NCBI GenBank assembly: GCA_937915865.1
Contig: CALGIG010000007.1
Coordinates: 1-40,989, forward strand
Source of the DNA: an uncultured Prolixibacteraceae bacterium
Lineage (GTDB): Bacteria; Bacteroidota; Bacteroidia; Bacteroidales; Prolixibacteraceae
Direction of reading: 5' to 3'
Length of the DNA: 40,989 nt
Below, one piece after another: positions 16,160-24,595 of the stretch (position 1 is its first letter; the number at the start of each line of letters is the position of its first letter). The notes beneath the pieces are model-generated. The model did not search any database and was not told the DNA's origin. It was given only the letters and a program-made list of their open reading frames with translations. Position numbers and translations under genes: made by a program.

Positions 16160-17386
16160 ATGAACATCGAAAAAAGAGGTTTCATTAATAGTCAAAATAC
16201 TAAACCTTCGGGAATGAAAAAACCAAGTCTTAATCTAACCGTTATTCAACGATTCAAGTTAGTTTTTGCAGTATTTATTTTATCATTATTAGCATTTTCG
16301 GCACTGCCGGTTTCTGCATTCTCTCAGGATGATTCTGATGAGATGATTGATGACCGTTCACATCAGGAAGATGTAAAGCGCGGTGAACGTTTTTTTAAAG
16401 GGCTTTTGCCTAAGGACCGGAGATTTGAATCTTGTGTCTCATGTCATGTTTTAACACCATCAGGTGAGCAGATCAACTGGAATCCTTCTGCAATAGATAT
16501 TGCTAAAAAGTTTGCTGACAAAGATTTTTCTGATTTTCAGGCGGCGGTAATGCAGCCCAATGGAAAAAAAATGGAAGCCTCGCATAAGAATTTTACAATA
16601 GAAGACACTGACTTAAAAACAGTAAAAGCTTATTTAGACGATTTGGCTATTAATGGTACTCCTAAAATTGGACCAACAGTTAATCAGATAGTACTTTTCC
16701 TGGTTTTAGGTTTGTTAATTACGTTGGCTCTGCTCGACCTGATTTTCTTCAAAAAAATTAAATATCGTTTTATTTCGGTTTTTGTGCTGTTACTTGGTTT
16801 GTTGTTTCAGGTTAAAATGGTTTCCGAAGCTGCCATTAAGCTGGGCCGTTCACAAAATTATGCACCTGATCAACCTATTAAATTTTCACACAAAGTACAC
16901 GCCGGTGATAACAGAATCGACTGTAAATATTGCCATACTACCGCTGAATACGGAAAGTCTGCCGGAATTCCGGCCATGGAATTGTGTATGAATTGCCACG
17001 TGTTGGTTCGCGAAGGAGCCCGCTCCGGAAAATTTGAAATTGCTAAAGTGGTTGAGGCCAACGAAAACAAAACTCCGGTTGAGTGGGTGCGCGTTCATAA
17101 TCTGCCTGACCATGTTTTCTTTAGTCACGCGCAGCATGTCGGCATTGGAAAAGTTGATTGCAAACAATGCCACGGACCGGTTCAGGAAATGGACATTCTG
17201 AAGCAAAATGCAGATTTATCGATGGGCTGGTGTATCAATTGTCACCGTCAGACTAAGGTTAATTTTAAGGACAATGCTTATTACGACAATTATATGAAGC
17301 TGCACGATCAAATCAAGTCGGGCAAGCTGGATACCGTGCGTGCCGTGAATATAGGAGCGAACGACTGTATGCGTTGTCACTATTAG
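16160..17386 (+). CDS. actA: Alternative Complex III subunit ActA, multihaem cytochrome c
   Basis: First subunit of the quinol-oxidising Alternative Complex III, a 408-residue periplasm-facing multihaem cytochrome c. Six CxxCH haem sites are visible at residues 92, 255, 276, 334, 358 and 403. The first lies in an N-terminal monohaem domain. Two membrane segments (about 175-225) then separate it from the five-haem domain. Characterised ActA has five haems, so the N-terminal haem domain is an extension. A hydrophobic signal segment lies after residue 30 when counted from ATG 16160. The ATG at 16214 (MKKPSLNLTVIQRF) gives a more normal signal peptide and may be the true start. It is followed by actB after a 298-base gap full of hairpins. 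Confidence 0.92.
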   Translation: MNIEKRGFINSQNTKPSGMKKPSLNLTVIQRFKLVFAVFILSLLAFSALPVSAFSQDDSDEMIDDRSHQEDVKRGERFFKGLLPKDRRFESCVSCHVLTPSGEQINWNPSAIDIAKKFADKDFSDFQAAVMQPNGKKMEASHKNFTIEDTDLKTVKAYLDDLAINGTPKIGPTVNQIVLFLVLGLLITLALLDLIFFKKIKYRFISVFVLLLGLLFQVKMVSEAAIKLGRSQNYAPDQPIKFSHKVHAGDNRIDCKYCHTTAEYGKSAGIPAMELCMNCHVLVREGARSGKFEIAKVVEANENKTPVEWVRVHNLPDHVFFSHAQHVGIGKVDCKQCHGPVQEMDILKQNADLSMGWCINCHRQTKVNFKDNAYYDNYMKLHDQIKSGKLDTVRAVNIGANDCMRCHY

Positions 17387-17404
17387 CAGGAAGCCCCCTT
17401 CCCG

Positions 17405-17421
17405 TTCCCCCGAAGGGGGAA
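17405..17421. repeat. Short perfect hairpin in the actA-actB gap
   Basis: TTCCCCC (17405-17411), loop GAA, GGGGGAA (17415-17421). Perfect 7-bp stem 18 bases after actA, with no T-run. It resembles simple hairpin repeats scattered in Bacteroidota intergenic DNA and may protect the actA 3' end or cause pausing. Confidence 0.6.
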
Positions 17422-17451
17422 AGCTAGAGGTAGCGATTTGCAAGAGTTATC

Positions 17452-17564
17452 GCCCTGTAAGGGCAATATATAATAGTCCGGGGCAACGCCCCGGGGATAA
17501 AGAATAAATTCCAATCCCGTCCGCGCGCGAAAGTTGAAAATAGTAATGTCGCTTTTTCGGACGG
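17452..17564. repeat. Composite hairpin element, copy 1 (actA-actB gap)
   Basis: Three stems in a row. A: GCCCT / AGGGC around a GTA loop (17452-17464). B: CCGGGGC / GCCCCGG (17478-17494), 13 bases further on. C: CCGTCCG (17517-17523) with CGGACGG (17558-17564) enclosing 34 bases. A second copy with the same spacing but different stem sequences in A and B occurs at 23190-23303. Its location between two cistrons of one operon suggests an mRNA-structuring or repeat-family role. Confidence 0.75.
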
Positions 17565-17611
17565 AATGGAAATAAAGGTTGGACAATGAGTGGTTGGGAA
17601 TATTCAATTTC

Positions 17612-17637
17612 CAATAACCAATATTCAATAACCAATA
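17612..17637. repeat. Short tandem repeat beside composite element 1
   Basis: CAATAACCAATA occurs exactly at 17612-17623 and 17626-17637, in a wider CAAT-rich tract from about 17600 to 17645. It is non-coding and sits just upstream of actB. Confidence 0.6.
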
Positions 17638-17684
17638 ATGAATGATTAAAAACTGAAAGTCAAACAACTGATAATATATCTTCG

Positions 17685-20624
17685 ATGAAGACATACTGGA
17701 GAAGTATAGATGAATTAGCCAATCCGCAGGAATTGCGCCGTCAGGAGGTGAGGGAAGAGTCCAAGCAAAAAAGCATGTTGCTGAAAGGTGATAAGGAGCT
17801 GAATTCGGCGTCTCGTCGCGATTTCCTGAAAACATTCGGATTTAGCCTGGCTGCGGCCTCGATTGTGGCCAGTTGCAAGCGTCCGGTTGAAAAGGCAATT
17901 CCGTATTTGGTGAAACCCGATGAAATTACACCAGGAATGGCCAATTATTATGCATCCTCTTATTTCGACGGAAACGAATATGCCAGCATAATTGTGAAAG
18001 TTCGTGATGGAAGGCCAATTAAGATTGAAGGAAATACTCTGAGTTCTATTTCTCAGGGCGGAACATCGGCTCGCATTCAGGCTTCGGTGTTGAATTTATA
18101 CGATGATGCACGGTTTAAAGGTCCATTGAAAAATGGGGAAGAAATTACCTGGGAAAAGGCTGATGGTGAAGTTGCTGCTACACTCTCGAAAGTGAAAGGC
18201 AGCAAAGTTGTACTCTTGAGTTCGACCATTATTTCTCCGTCAACCCAAAAGATTATTCAGAAATTTGCTGAAAAACAAGGAAACGTAGAATGGATACAAT
18301 ACGATCCGGTTTCGGCATCGGGAATTTTGCAGGCCACCAAAAAGAGTTTTGGCTCGGCTTTTATTCCTGATTACCGTTTCGGAAAAGCCAAAGTGGTTGT
18401 CAGTTTCGGCGCCGATTTCCTCGGAAGCTGGCTCTCGACGGTTGAATATACCAAAGCCTACACGGCAGCCCGCAGTTTACAAGATGGACGAAAAGAAATG
18501 CTTCGTCATTACCAGTTTGAAGCCGGAATGACATTGAGCGGATCGAATGCTGATGTGCGCTTCCCAATCAAACCTTCGGAAGAAGGTGCAATTGTTTTGG
18601 CCTTGTACAACGAAATTGCCAAAGCGAAAGGCGCAACTGTTTTTTCGGGAGCCAAATCGTCGGTTGACATCAGCGAGCTGGCCAAAGAATTGCTCGAACA
18701 CCCCAAACAGAGCCTGGTTATTTCAGGAAGTAACGACGAAAATATCCAGTTGCTGATCAACGGAATCAATGAATTGCTTGGCAATTACGGCGAAACCATC
18801 GGGTTGGACCGTCCGCTGCTTACCAAACAGGGAGTTGACGCAGATGCCGACCGTTTGCTGGCCGACTTGAAAGCCGGAAATGTAAAGGCTTTGTTGGTTT
18901 GGAATGCCAACCCGGTGTTCGATCACCCCAAAGGAAAAGAATTTGCCGAATCGATCAAGAAAGTTGGCTTGACTGTTTCGTTTGCCGAGCGCAAAGACGA
19001 AATATCGGCTGTTTGCCAATATATTTTACCCGAAACCAATTACCTGGAAACATGGAACGATCTGGAGCCAAAAGCTGGCGTGTTTAGTTTGGCGCAACCA
19101 ACCATCGCGCCAATTTTCAATGCACGTCCGGTTCAGGAAACTTTGCTGAAATGGGCTGGCGAACCTCAGAAACACCGCGATTTTATACAGAATTTCTGGA
19201 AAGAAAATCAATTTGCAGCACAAAAAGAGGTGGCTGATTTCCGCCGGTTTTGGGACAAATCGCTGCAACGCGGCGTTTACGAAACAGCTTTAGAAAGCAA
19301 ATCAGCTTATTCTTCGGATGGCCTTTCGCAGGCTGCCAGCCAGATAAAAGGTGCTGCTTCAGGAATTGAAGTTGTACTTTACGAAAGCATTGCCATCGGG
19401 AATGGAAAATATGCCAATAACCCGTGGTTGCAGGAATTACCCGACCCGGTTGCCAAAATAAGTTGGGATAATTTTGCCGCTGTTCCGGTAGCTTATGCCG
19501 AAGAAAACGGCCTGAAAAACGAAGACGTAATTTCTGTCAATGGACTGGAGTTGCCGGTGTTTATTCAGCCCGGACAAGCCAAAGATACGATTTCGGTAGC
19601 GTTGGGCTATGGCCGCGAAGTTTCAGGAAAAGTGGGAGACAAGACCGGTAAAAATATGTACCCGTTTGTGATTACTGAAAATGGGAGCCGCCAGTATTTT
19701 TTGACTGGCGTCAAAGTCGAAAAAGTACAGGGCAAAATCTTCGAACTGGCCATTTCACAAACGCACTATTCGATGGAAGGCCGACCGATTGCACGTGAAA
19801 CCACGCTGGCCGATTACATTAAAAATCCGGTTTCAGGAAACGAAAAGGAAGCCGAAGATTTGGCCAAAGCAGTGACTTTATACAAGGAGCCGGAATACAA
19901 CGGACATCATTGGGGAATGGCGGTTGACCTGAATTCGTGCACCGGTTGCGGTAACTGTGCGATCGCCTGTCAGGCCGAAAATAATATTCAGGTGATTGGG
20001 AAAGAACAGGTGCGCAACCGCCGTATTATGCACTGGATCAGAATAGACAGGTATTATTCCGAAAATCCGGAGAACCCTAAAGTGTCGTTCCAGCCGGTTA
20101 TGTGCCAGCATTGCGGAAACGCGCCGTGCGAAAACGTTTGCCCGGTCGCAGCTACGCCACATTCAGAAGAAGGTTTGAACCAGATGGCATACAATCGCTG
20201 TGTGGGGACGAAATATTGCATCAACAATTGCCCGTATCGGGTGCGCCGGTTCAATTGGTTCCAGTATGTGAAGAACGATAAATTCGACTTCAACTCGAAC
20301 AGTGATCTGGGGCGCATGGTTTTAAACCCGGATGTAACCGTTCGTTCGCGCGGGGTGGTTGAAAAATGCTCAATGTGTGTGCAGCGCATTCAGGAGAAAA
20401 AACTGAAAGCAAAACTGGAAGGAAGACCAGTTGTTGAGGGCGAAATTAAAACGGCTTGTGCCCAATCGTGTCCGGGAAATGCAATCGTTTTTGGCGATTT
20501 ACTTAATCCTGAAAGCCGCATTTCGAAACTGCTAAAAGACGAACGAAATTATCATTTGCTCGAAGAATTACACACGTTGCCATCAGTTAGTTACCTGACC
20601 AAAGTTAGAAACGAAAAAGCTTGA
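17685..20624 (+). CDS. actB: Alternative Complex III subunit ActB, iron-sulfur protein
   Basis: A 979-residue fused subunit of Alternative Complex III. The N-terminal part resembles molybdopterin oxidoreductases but in this family carries no cofactor. The C-terminal part is a ferredoxin-like module with cysteine clusters starting at residues 752 (CTGCGNC), 807 (CQHCGNAPC), 839 (CVGTKYC) and 895 (CSMC), giving the family's four iron-sulfur clusters. Electrons from quinol pass through it toward the haem subunits. A twin-arginine motif Ser43-Arg-Arg-Asp-Phe-Leu-Lys49 is followed by a hydrophobic stretch and a lipobox-like IVASC (Cys64), so it is exported folded and perhaps lipidated. actC follows after 25 bases. 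Confidence 0.95.
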   Translation: MKTYWRSIDELANPQELRRQEVREESKQKSMLLKGDKELNSASRRDFLKTFGFSLAAASIVASCKRPVEKAIPYLVKPDEITPGMANYYASSYFDGNEYASIIVKVRDGRPIKIEGNTLSSISQGGTSARIQASVLNLYDDARFKGPLKNGEEITWEKADGEVAATLSKVKGSKVVLLSSTIISPSTQKIIQKFAEKQGNVEWIQYDPVSASGILQATKKSFGSAFIPDYRFGKAKVVVSFGADFLGSWLSTVEYTKAYTAARSLQDGRKEMLRHYQFEAGMTLSGSNADVRFPIKPSEEGAIVLALYNEIAKAKGATVFSGAKSSVDISELAKELLEHPKQSLVISGSNDENIQLLINGINELLGNYGETIGLDRPLLTKQGVDADADRLLADLKAGNVKALLVWNANPVFDHPKGKEFAESIKKVGLTVSFAERKDEISAVCQYILPETNYLETWNDLEPKAGVFSLAQPTIAPIFNARPVQETLLKWAGEPQKHRDFIQNFWKENQFAAQKEVADFRRFWDKSLQRGVYETALESKSAYSSDGLSQAASQIKGAASGIEVVLYESIAIGNGKYANNPWLQELPDPVAKISWDNFAAVPVAYAEENGLKNEDVISVNGLELPVFIQPGQAKDTISVALGYGREVSGKVGDKTGKNMYPFVITENGSRQYFLTGVKVEKVQGKIFELAISQTHYSMEGRPIARETTLADYIKNPVSGNEKEAEDLAKAVTLYKEPEYNGHHWGMAVDLNSCTGCGNCAIACQAENNIQVIGKEQVRNRRIMHWIRIDRYYSENPENPKVSFQPVMCQHCGNAPCENVCPVAATPHSEEGLNQMAYNRCVGTKYCINNCPYRVRRFNWFQYVKNDKFDFNSNSDLGRMVLNPDVTVRSRGVVEKCSMCVQRIQEKKLKAKLEGRPVVEGEIKTACAQSCPGNAIVFGDLLNPESRISKLLKDERNYHLLEELHTLPSVSYLTKVRNEKA

Positions 20625-20649
20625 TTAATCAAAGAAATCAAACCGAATT

Positions 20650-22047
20650 ATGTATAAAACGGACATACGAGGAAAATTAATCGACGGAGAAGAAAAATCG
20701 CTCAGTCAGATTTCGCAGGAGATTCTTGCGCCCATTGATGCCAAAACGCCGCGATGGTGGTATGGGGCAATGGCCATCAGTTTGTTGATGTTTGCCTGGG
20801 GTGCGCGTAGTATTTATATCACGCTGACTGTAGGAATCGGGTCGTGGGGCGTAAATAATACAGTGGCCTGGGGATGGGCGATCATTAATTTTGTTTGGTG
20901 GATCGGGATTGGTCATGCCGGAACTGCATTTTCTATTTTCCTGCTTATTTTAAGGCAAAAGTGGAGAACAGCTATAAACCGTGCTGCTGAAGCCATGACT
21001 GTTGTAGCGGTGTTCTGTGCCGCATTGTTCCCGTTGATGCACATGGGCCGTTCGTGGTTGTTTTTCTATGTTTTCCCATATCCAAATACGCGCGGTCCGT
21101 TGTGGGTGAATTTCAACTCGCCACTGTTTTGGGACTTCGTCGCTATTTCGGCTTACCTGCTTATTTCGGCAAGTTTCTGGTATTTCGGTATGGTTCCTGA
21201 TTTCGCAACCTTGCGCGATACCAACAAGTCGAAAATTAAAAGGGCAGTATATGGATTCTTCTCATTTGGTTGGACAGGTTCATCCAAACAATGGCTGCGC
21301 TACGAAGGGCTGGCTTTTGTTTTGGGAGGAATTGCCGCTGTGCTTGTAGTATCGGTTCACTCCATTGTGTCAACCGACTTTGCCGCATCGGTTGAGCCGG
21401 GCTGGCATACTACCTTATTCCCGCCATACTTTGTAGTGGGCGCTATTTTTTCAGGATTTGCAATGGTTTTAACATTGGTTACCCTGATGAAAAAGCTGTA
21501 CAAAATGGGGGATTTTATTACTGAAAACCACGTTGATGCTGTTGCAAGAGTGTTGGTTTTTATATCGCTTATTATGGGTACAGCTTATATTACTGAGATA
21601 TTTATTGCCTGGTATTCAGGATCGGAATATGAATTCTATACTTTCTTCAAGAACCGAATTACCGGCGATTATGCGTTCCAGTTTTGGGCCATGTTTATTT
21701 GCAATGCGCTATTACCGCAATTATTCTGGTCGCGGAAAGTTCGACGCAATCTTTGGGTCGTGTTCATCATTTCGCTGTTTATCAACTTAGGAATGTGGTT
21801 CGAACGCTTCAATATCGTAATTACGTCGTTGTCGAAAAACTATCTTCCGTCAAGTTGGGCCGAATATCATCCGTCGATGGTCGAAATCGGATTTTTTGTT
21901 GGAACGCTTGGCATGTTCTCAGCCGGAGTATTGTTGTTCTTCCGTTATATACCACAAATTGCGATCAGCGAAGTGAAAATGGTATCCAAGTTTAACAAGC
22001 AGCAAACCACTCACTTAAAACCCGGACATCACCATGATTATGAATAA
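20650..22047 (+). CDS. actC: Alternative Complex III subunit ActC, NrfD-like quinol-binding membrane protein
   Basis: A 465-residue polytopic inner-membrane protein of the NrfD/PsrC family with about ten hydrophobic segments. In ACIII this subunit holds the quinol-binding site next to the iron-sulfur domain of ActB. Recognisable parts are the pre-helix TPRWWYGAMAISLLMFAWG, the conserved GIGHAGTAFSIFLLILRQKW loop with its His, and HMGRSWLFFYVFPYPNTRGP. The gene overlaps actD by 14 bases, typical of tight co-translation. The His-rich C-terminal tail (GHHHDYE) is cytoplasmic by expected topology. Confidence 0.95.
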   Translation: MYKTDIRGKLIDGEEKSLSQISQEILAPIDAKTPRWWYGAMAISLLMFAWGARSIYITLTVGIGSWGVNNTVAWGWAIINFVWWIGIGHAGTAFSIFLLILRQKWRTAINRAAEAMTVVAVFCAALFPLMHMGRSWLFFYVFPYPNTRGPLWVNFNSPLFWDFVAISAYLLISASFWYFGMVPDFATLRDTNKSKIKRAVYGFFSFGWTGSSKQWLRYEGLAFVLGGIAAVLVVSVHSIVSTDFAASVEPGWHTTLFPPYFVVGAIFSGFAMVLTLVTLMKKLYKMGDFITENHVDAVARVLVFISLIMGTAYITEIFIAWYSGSEYEFYTFFKNRITGDYAFQFWAMFICNALLPQLFWSRKVRRNLWVVFIISLFINLGMWFERFNIVITSLSKNYLPSSWAEYHPSMVEIGFFVGTLGMFSAGVLLFFRYIPQIAISEVKMVSKFNKQQTTHLKPGHHHDYE

Positions 22048-22567
22048 AAAATACCTGGTAGGCGTTTTCGACAGCGAACATACGCTTATCGACGCGTTTG
22101 AAAAGGCTCTTGAAAAGGGAGTAAATATTGAGGAAGTATATACACCATACCCGATACATGAAATATTGCATGGTATGAAAACTAAAACCCGTATCACTTA
22201 TGCCGCTTTCTTTTATGGCGTTATGGCAGTGGCGCTTCTATTGGGAGGAATGTACTATGCTGCTGTTGTTGACTGGCCCTTGCATTTTGGAGGAAAACCC
22301 TTTAATACTTTTCCTTCGTTTATTGTAATTACGATCGTTGCAACAATTCTTACCGTAACACTCTTGACTTTGTTTACATTTTCGGCAAGGTCGAAAATTT
22401 ATCCCGGTAGTAAAGCCGAAATCATTGATGTTAGGGCAACAGATGATAAGTTTATCATTCTGCTTGATCAGGATAAAATGAATGTTGGAAAACCTGAAAT
22501 AACCGAACTTTTCGAATCGTTTGGCGCTTCGGAGGTTTACGAAAAAGAAACCGAAAAAACTGCCTGA
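22034..22567 (+). CDS. actD: Alternative Complex III subunit ActD
   Basis: A 177-residue subunit (DUF3341 family). It has a soluble N-terminal domain starting KYLVGVFDSEHTLIDAFEKA, two transmembrane hairpin segments (about residues 55-115, including the conserved GGKPFNTFPSF between them) and a soluble C-terminal region. ActD holds the membrane subunits together and carries no cofactor. It begins inside actC and ends 3 bases before actE. Confidence 0.93.
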   Translation: MIMNKKYLVGVFDSEHTLIDAFEKALEKGVNIEEVYTPYPIHEILHGMKTKTRITYAAFFYGVMAVALLLGGMYYAAVVDWPLHFGGKPFNTFPSFIVITIVATILTVTLLTLFTFSARSKIYPGSKAEIIDVRATDDKFIILLDQDKMNVGKPEITELFESFGASEVYEKETEKTA

Positions 22568-22570
22568 GCT

Positions 22571-23134
22571 ATGAAGAAAACCTCATTACAAAACATAGTC
22601 GCAGCCTTGATTGTACTCGCTTTTGCATCGTGCGATCGAAACCGAAATACCACCGGTTGGCAATATTTCGATGACATGGTGAAATCGCCGGCTTACGAGA
22701 CATATACACCAAATCCGAATTTTGCGGATGGTAAAACGATGCGTAATCCGGTTGAAGGGACTATCCCGGTAAATTATGAGCCGTATTATTATCAGAAAAC
22801 AGATGAAGATCGGGTAAAAGCTGGTTTGGAACTTGTAAATCCATTGAAACCTTCGGCTCAAAACATTGAACGCGGTAAGCAGGTTTATGGCGTTTATTGC
22901 ATCAATTGTCATGGTGACAAAGGCGATGGAAAGGGATTCCTGTTCACGAGCGGCAAATACCCGTTTGCTCCAAAGAGCTTACTTTCGGATAAAGTTAAAA
23001 AAGGACCGATTGGTGAAATCTTTCATGTTGAAACGGTTGGTTTTGGTGTGATGCCTGCACACGGCGGACAAATACGGCCAATAGACCGCTGGAAAGTGGC
23101 CATGTATGTGAAAGAAGTGCTGCAAAAGCAGTAG
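22571..23134 (+). CDS. actE: Alternative Complex III subunit ActE, monohaem cytochrome c lipoprotein
   Basis: A 187-residue monohaem cytochrome c. A lipoprotein signal peptide ends LAFASC, with Cys21 as the lipid-anchored residue. The haem site is Cys110-Ile-Asn-Cys-His114 and the probable axial Met is in GVMPAHG near residue 163. In the complex it passes electrons on to the terminal acceptor or oxidase. The N-terminal arm (TGWQYFDDMVKSPAYETYTP) and PVEGTIPVNYEPYYY segment are typical of ActE and wrap around the other subunits. A 217-base gap with a composite hairpin element separates it from actF. Confidence 0.94.
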   Translation: MKKTSLQNIVAALIVLAFASCDRNRNTTGWQYFDDMVKSPAYETYTPNPNFADGKTMRNPVEGTIPVNYEPYYYQKTDEDRVKAGLELVNPLKPSAQNIERGKQVYGVYCINCHGDKGDGKGFLFTSGKYPFAPKSLLSDKVKKGPIGEIFHVETVGFGVMPAHGGQIRPIDRWKVAMYVKEVLQKQ

Positions 23135-23137
23135 AAG

Positions 23138-23167
23138 CTCCAAGTTTCAGGCTCCAAGTTCCAAGTT
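23138..23167. repeat. Short tandem repeat at the actE 3' end
   Basis: CTCCAAGTT occurs at 23138-23146 and 23152-23160 and CCAAGTT again at 23161-23167, starting 3 bases past the actE stop. Simple CCAAGTT tracts like this suggest slipped-strand duplication. It precedes composite element copy 2. Confidence 0.6.
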
Positions 23168-23189
23168 GAGACTGAAATGGCTTTTTGAA

Positions 23190-23303
23190 ACCGCGTAGCG
23201 GTGTAAATATTGTAGCCCGGGATGAAATCCCAGGTAAGAAAATAAGAAGAAAAATCCGTCTGACGAAAAATGTTTAACAAAGCAACAAAGATATTTCGGA
23301 CGG
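23190..23303. repeat. Composite hairpin element, copy 2 (actE-actF gap)
   Basis: Three stems parallel copy 1. A: ACCGC / GCGGT around the same GTA loop (23190-23202). B: GGGAT / ATCCC extended by CC / GG across a mismatch (23216-23234), after an identical 13-base linker length. C: CCGTCTG (23256-23262) with CGGACGG (23297-23303), again enclosing 34 bases. Stem sequences of A and B differ from copy 1 but pairing is kept, so structure and not sequence appears to be conserved. Confidence 0.75.
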
Positions 23304-23351
23304 AAAAGAGATAACCATTGAAAGAGAGAAAAAACGAAAGAACAAACGAAT

Positions 23352-24521
23352 ATGGATACAATGGAAGATAAACTGATTGTTCCTCATAAATTTAAAAACC
23401 TGCTTTACGGGCTGATTGGCATCGGGGTAATCTCGCTGGGAGTCGGATTTGCAATGGATCCGCACCGGGCGTGGGCCAATTACCTCCTGAATAATTATTA
23501 CTTTGTGTCGCTGGCCATTGGCGCTGCATTTTTTGGTGCCATTCAATACATTGCGCAGGCAGGCTGGTCGTCGGCATTCAAACGGATTCCCGAAGCCATG
23601 GCATCGTACATCCCGGTTGCAGCCGTATTTTTCCTGATGTTGTATTTCGGGATGCACTCCCTTTTTCATTGGTCGCACGAAGGAATTACCGAAACCGATA
23701 AATTGCTGGCACACAAAGCGCCATACCTGAATGTTCCATTTTTCTTTATCCGTGTCATTTTGTTTTTCGGTTTGTGGATAGTGATGGTTCGCCTGCTTCG
23801 GAAAATATCGCTGAAAGAAGATGCCGAAGGCGGGTTGCAACATTTCTATGATTCAGAAAAGTATTCCAAAATCCTTATTTTCATTGTGGCCATTAGTTTT
23901 ACTTTATTTGCCATTGATATGCTTATGTCGCTCGAACCCCACTGGTTTAGCGGATTGTTTGCGGCCAAAAGTTTCATCGCTGCATTCCAGCACGGAGCCG
24001 CCATGATCGCCCTGATTGTTATTCTCCTGAATAAATCGGGCCATTTGAAAATGCTGAACCGAAGCCATCTACACGATTATTCAAGGTACATTTTCATGCT
24101 TTCCATCGTTTGGGGCTATTTCAATTTTGCTGAATTTATGCTGATTTGGTACGGAAACCTTCCGGAAGAAACAGTTTTCTATGTCAATCGTTCTCACGGT
24201 GTTTTTGGCATACTTTTTTATGCCAACATCATTATAAACTGGTTTATTCCATTCTTATTTCTGATGCCGCGAATGACTTCACGAAGCAAAGTTTTTATGG
24301 TTCCGGTAATCCTGATTATGATGGTTGGGCAGTACACCGAGTTGTACTACTACATTTGGCCAGCCGTGGTTCACGAAGCCAAATTCGGATTGATTGAAAT
24401 AGGAACTTACCTCGGATTTTTAGGTTTGTTTGCGCTGGTTGTAACAAACACCTTGGCCAAGGCGAACCTCGTTCCGAAAAACCATCCATATCTGGAAGAA
24501 AGCGTTTATCACCAGTTTTAG
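23352..24521 (+). CDS. actF: Alternative Complex III subunit ActF, NrfD-like membrane protein
   Basis: A 389-residue polytopic membrane protein with about ten hydrophobic segments, the second NrfD-like subunit of the complex and a structural paralogue of ActC. Features include YIPVAAVFFLMLYFGMHSLF, the DMLMSLEPHWFSGLF segment shared with related quinol oxidoreductase subunits, and YFNFAEFMLIWYGNLPEET. It may contribute to proton translocation. It ends the operon. A strong terminator lies just after it, and no caa3-type oxidase genes follow although they do in several characterised act loci. Confidence 0.94.
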   Translation: MDTMEDKLIVPHKFKNLLYGLIGIGVISLGVGFAMDPHRAWANYLLNNYYFVSLAIGAAFFGAIQYIAQAGWSSAFKRIPEAMASYIPVAAVFFLMLYFGMHSLFHWSHEGITETDKLLAHKAPYLNVPFFFIRVILFFGLWIVMVRLLRKISLKEDAEGGLQHFYDSEKYSKILIFIVAISFTLFAIDMLMSLEPHWFSGLFAAKSFIAAFQHGAAMIALIVILLNKSGHLKMLNRSHLHDYSRYIFMLSIVWGYFNFAEFMLIWYGNLPEETVFYVNRSHGVFGILFYANIIINWFIPFLFLMPRMTSRSKVFMVPVILIMMVGQYTELYYYIWPAVVHEAKFGLIEIGTYLGFLGLFALVVTNTLAKANLVPKNHPYLEESVYHQF

Positions 24522-24540
24522 CGAACTTTAATGCAGAAAT

Positions 24541-24580
24541 AAAAAATCCCGAAATCTGAAGAAGGGTTCGGGATTTTTTT
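24541..24580. terminator. Terminator after actF, usable in both directions
   Basis: AAAAAATCCCGAA (24541-24553) pairs with TTCGGGATTTTTT (24567-24579) as a perfect 13-bp stem with a 13-base loop and A/T-run flanks. It sits between convergent actF and the peptidase gene. Confidence 0.92.
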
Positions 24581-24595
24581 GTTTTGATCTTTCTT

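Noticed and set aside
17383..17835. Minus-strand frame of 150 codons across the actA-actB gap.
   Set aside because: It overlaps actB coding and consists largely of repeat hairpins; the protein has no recognisable features.
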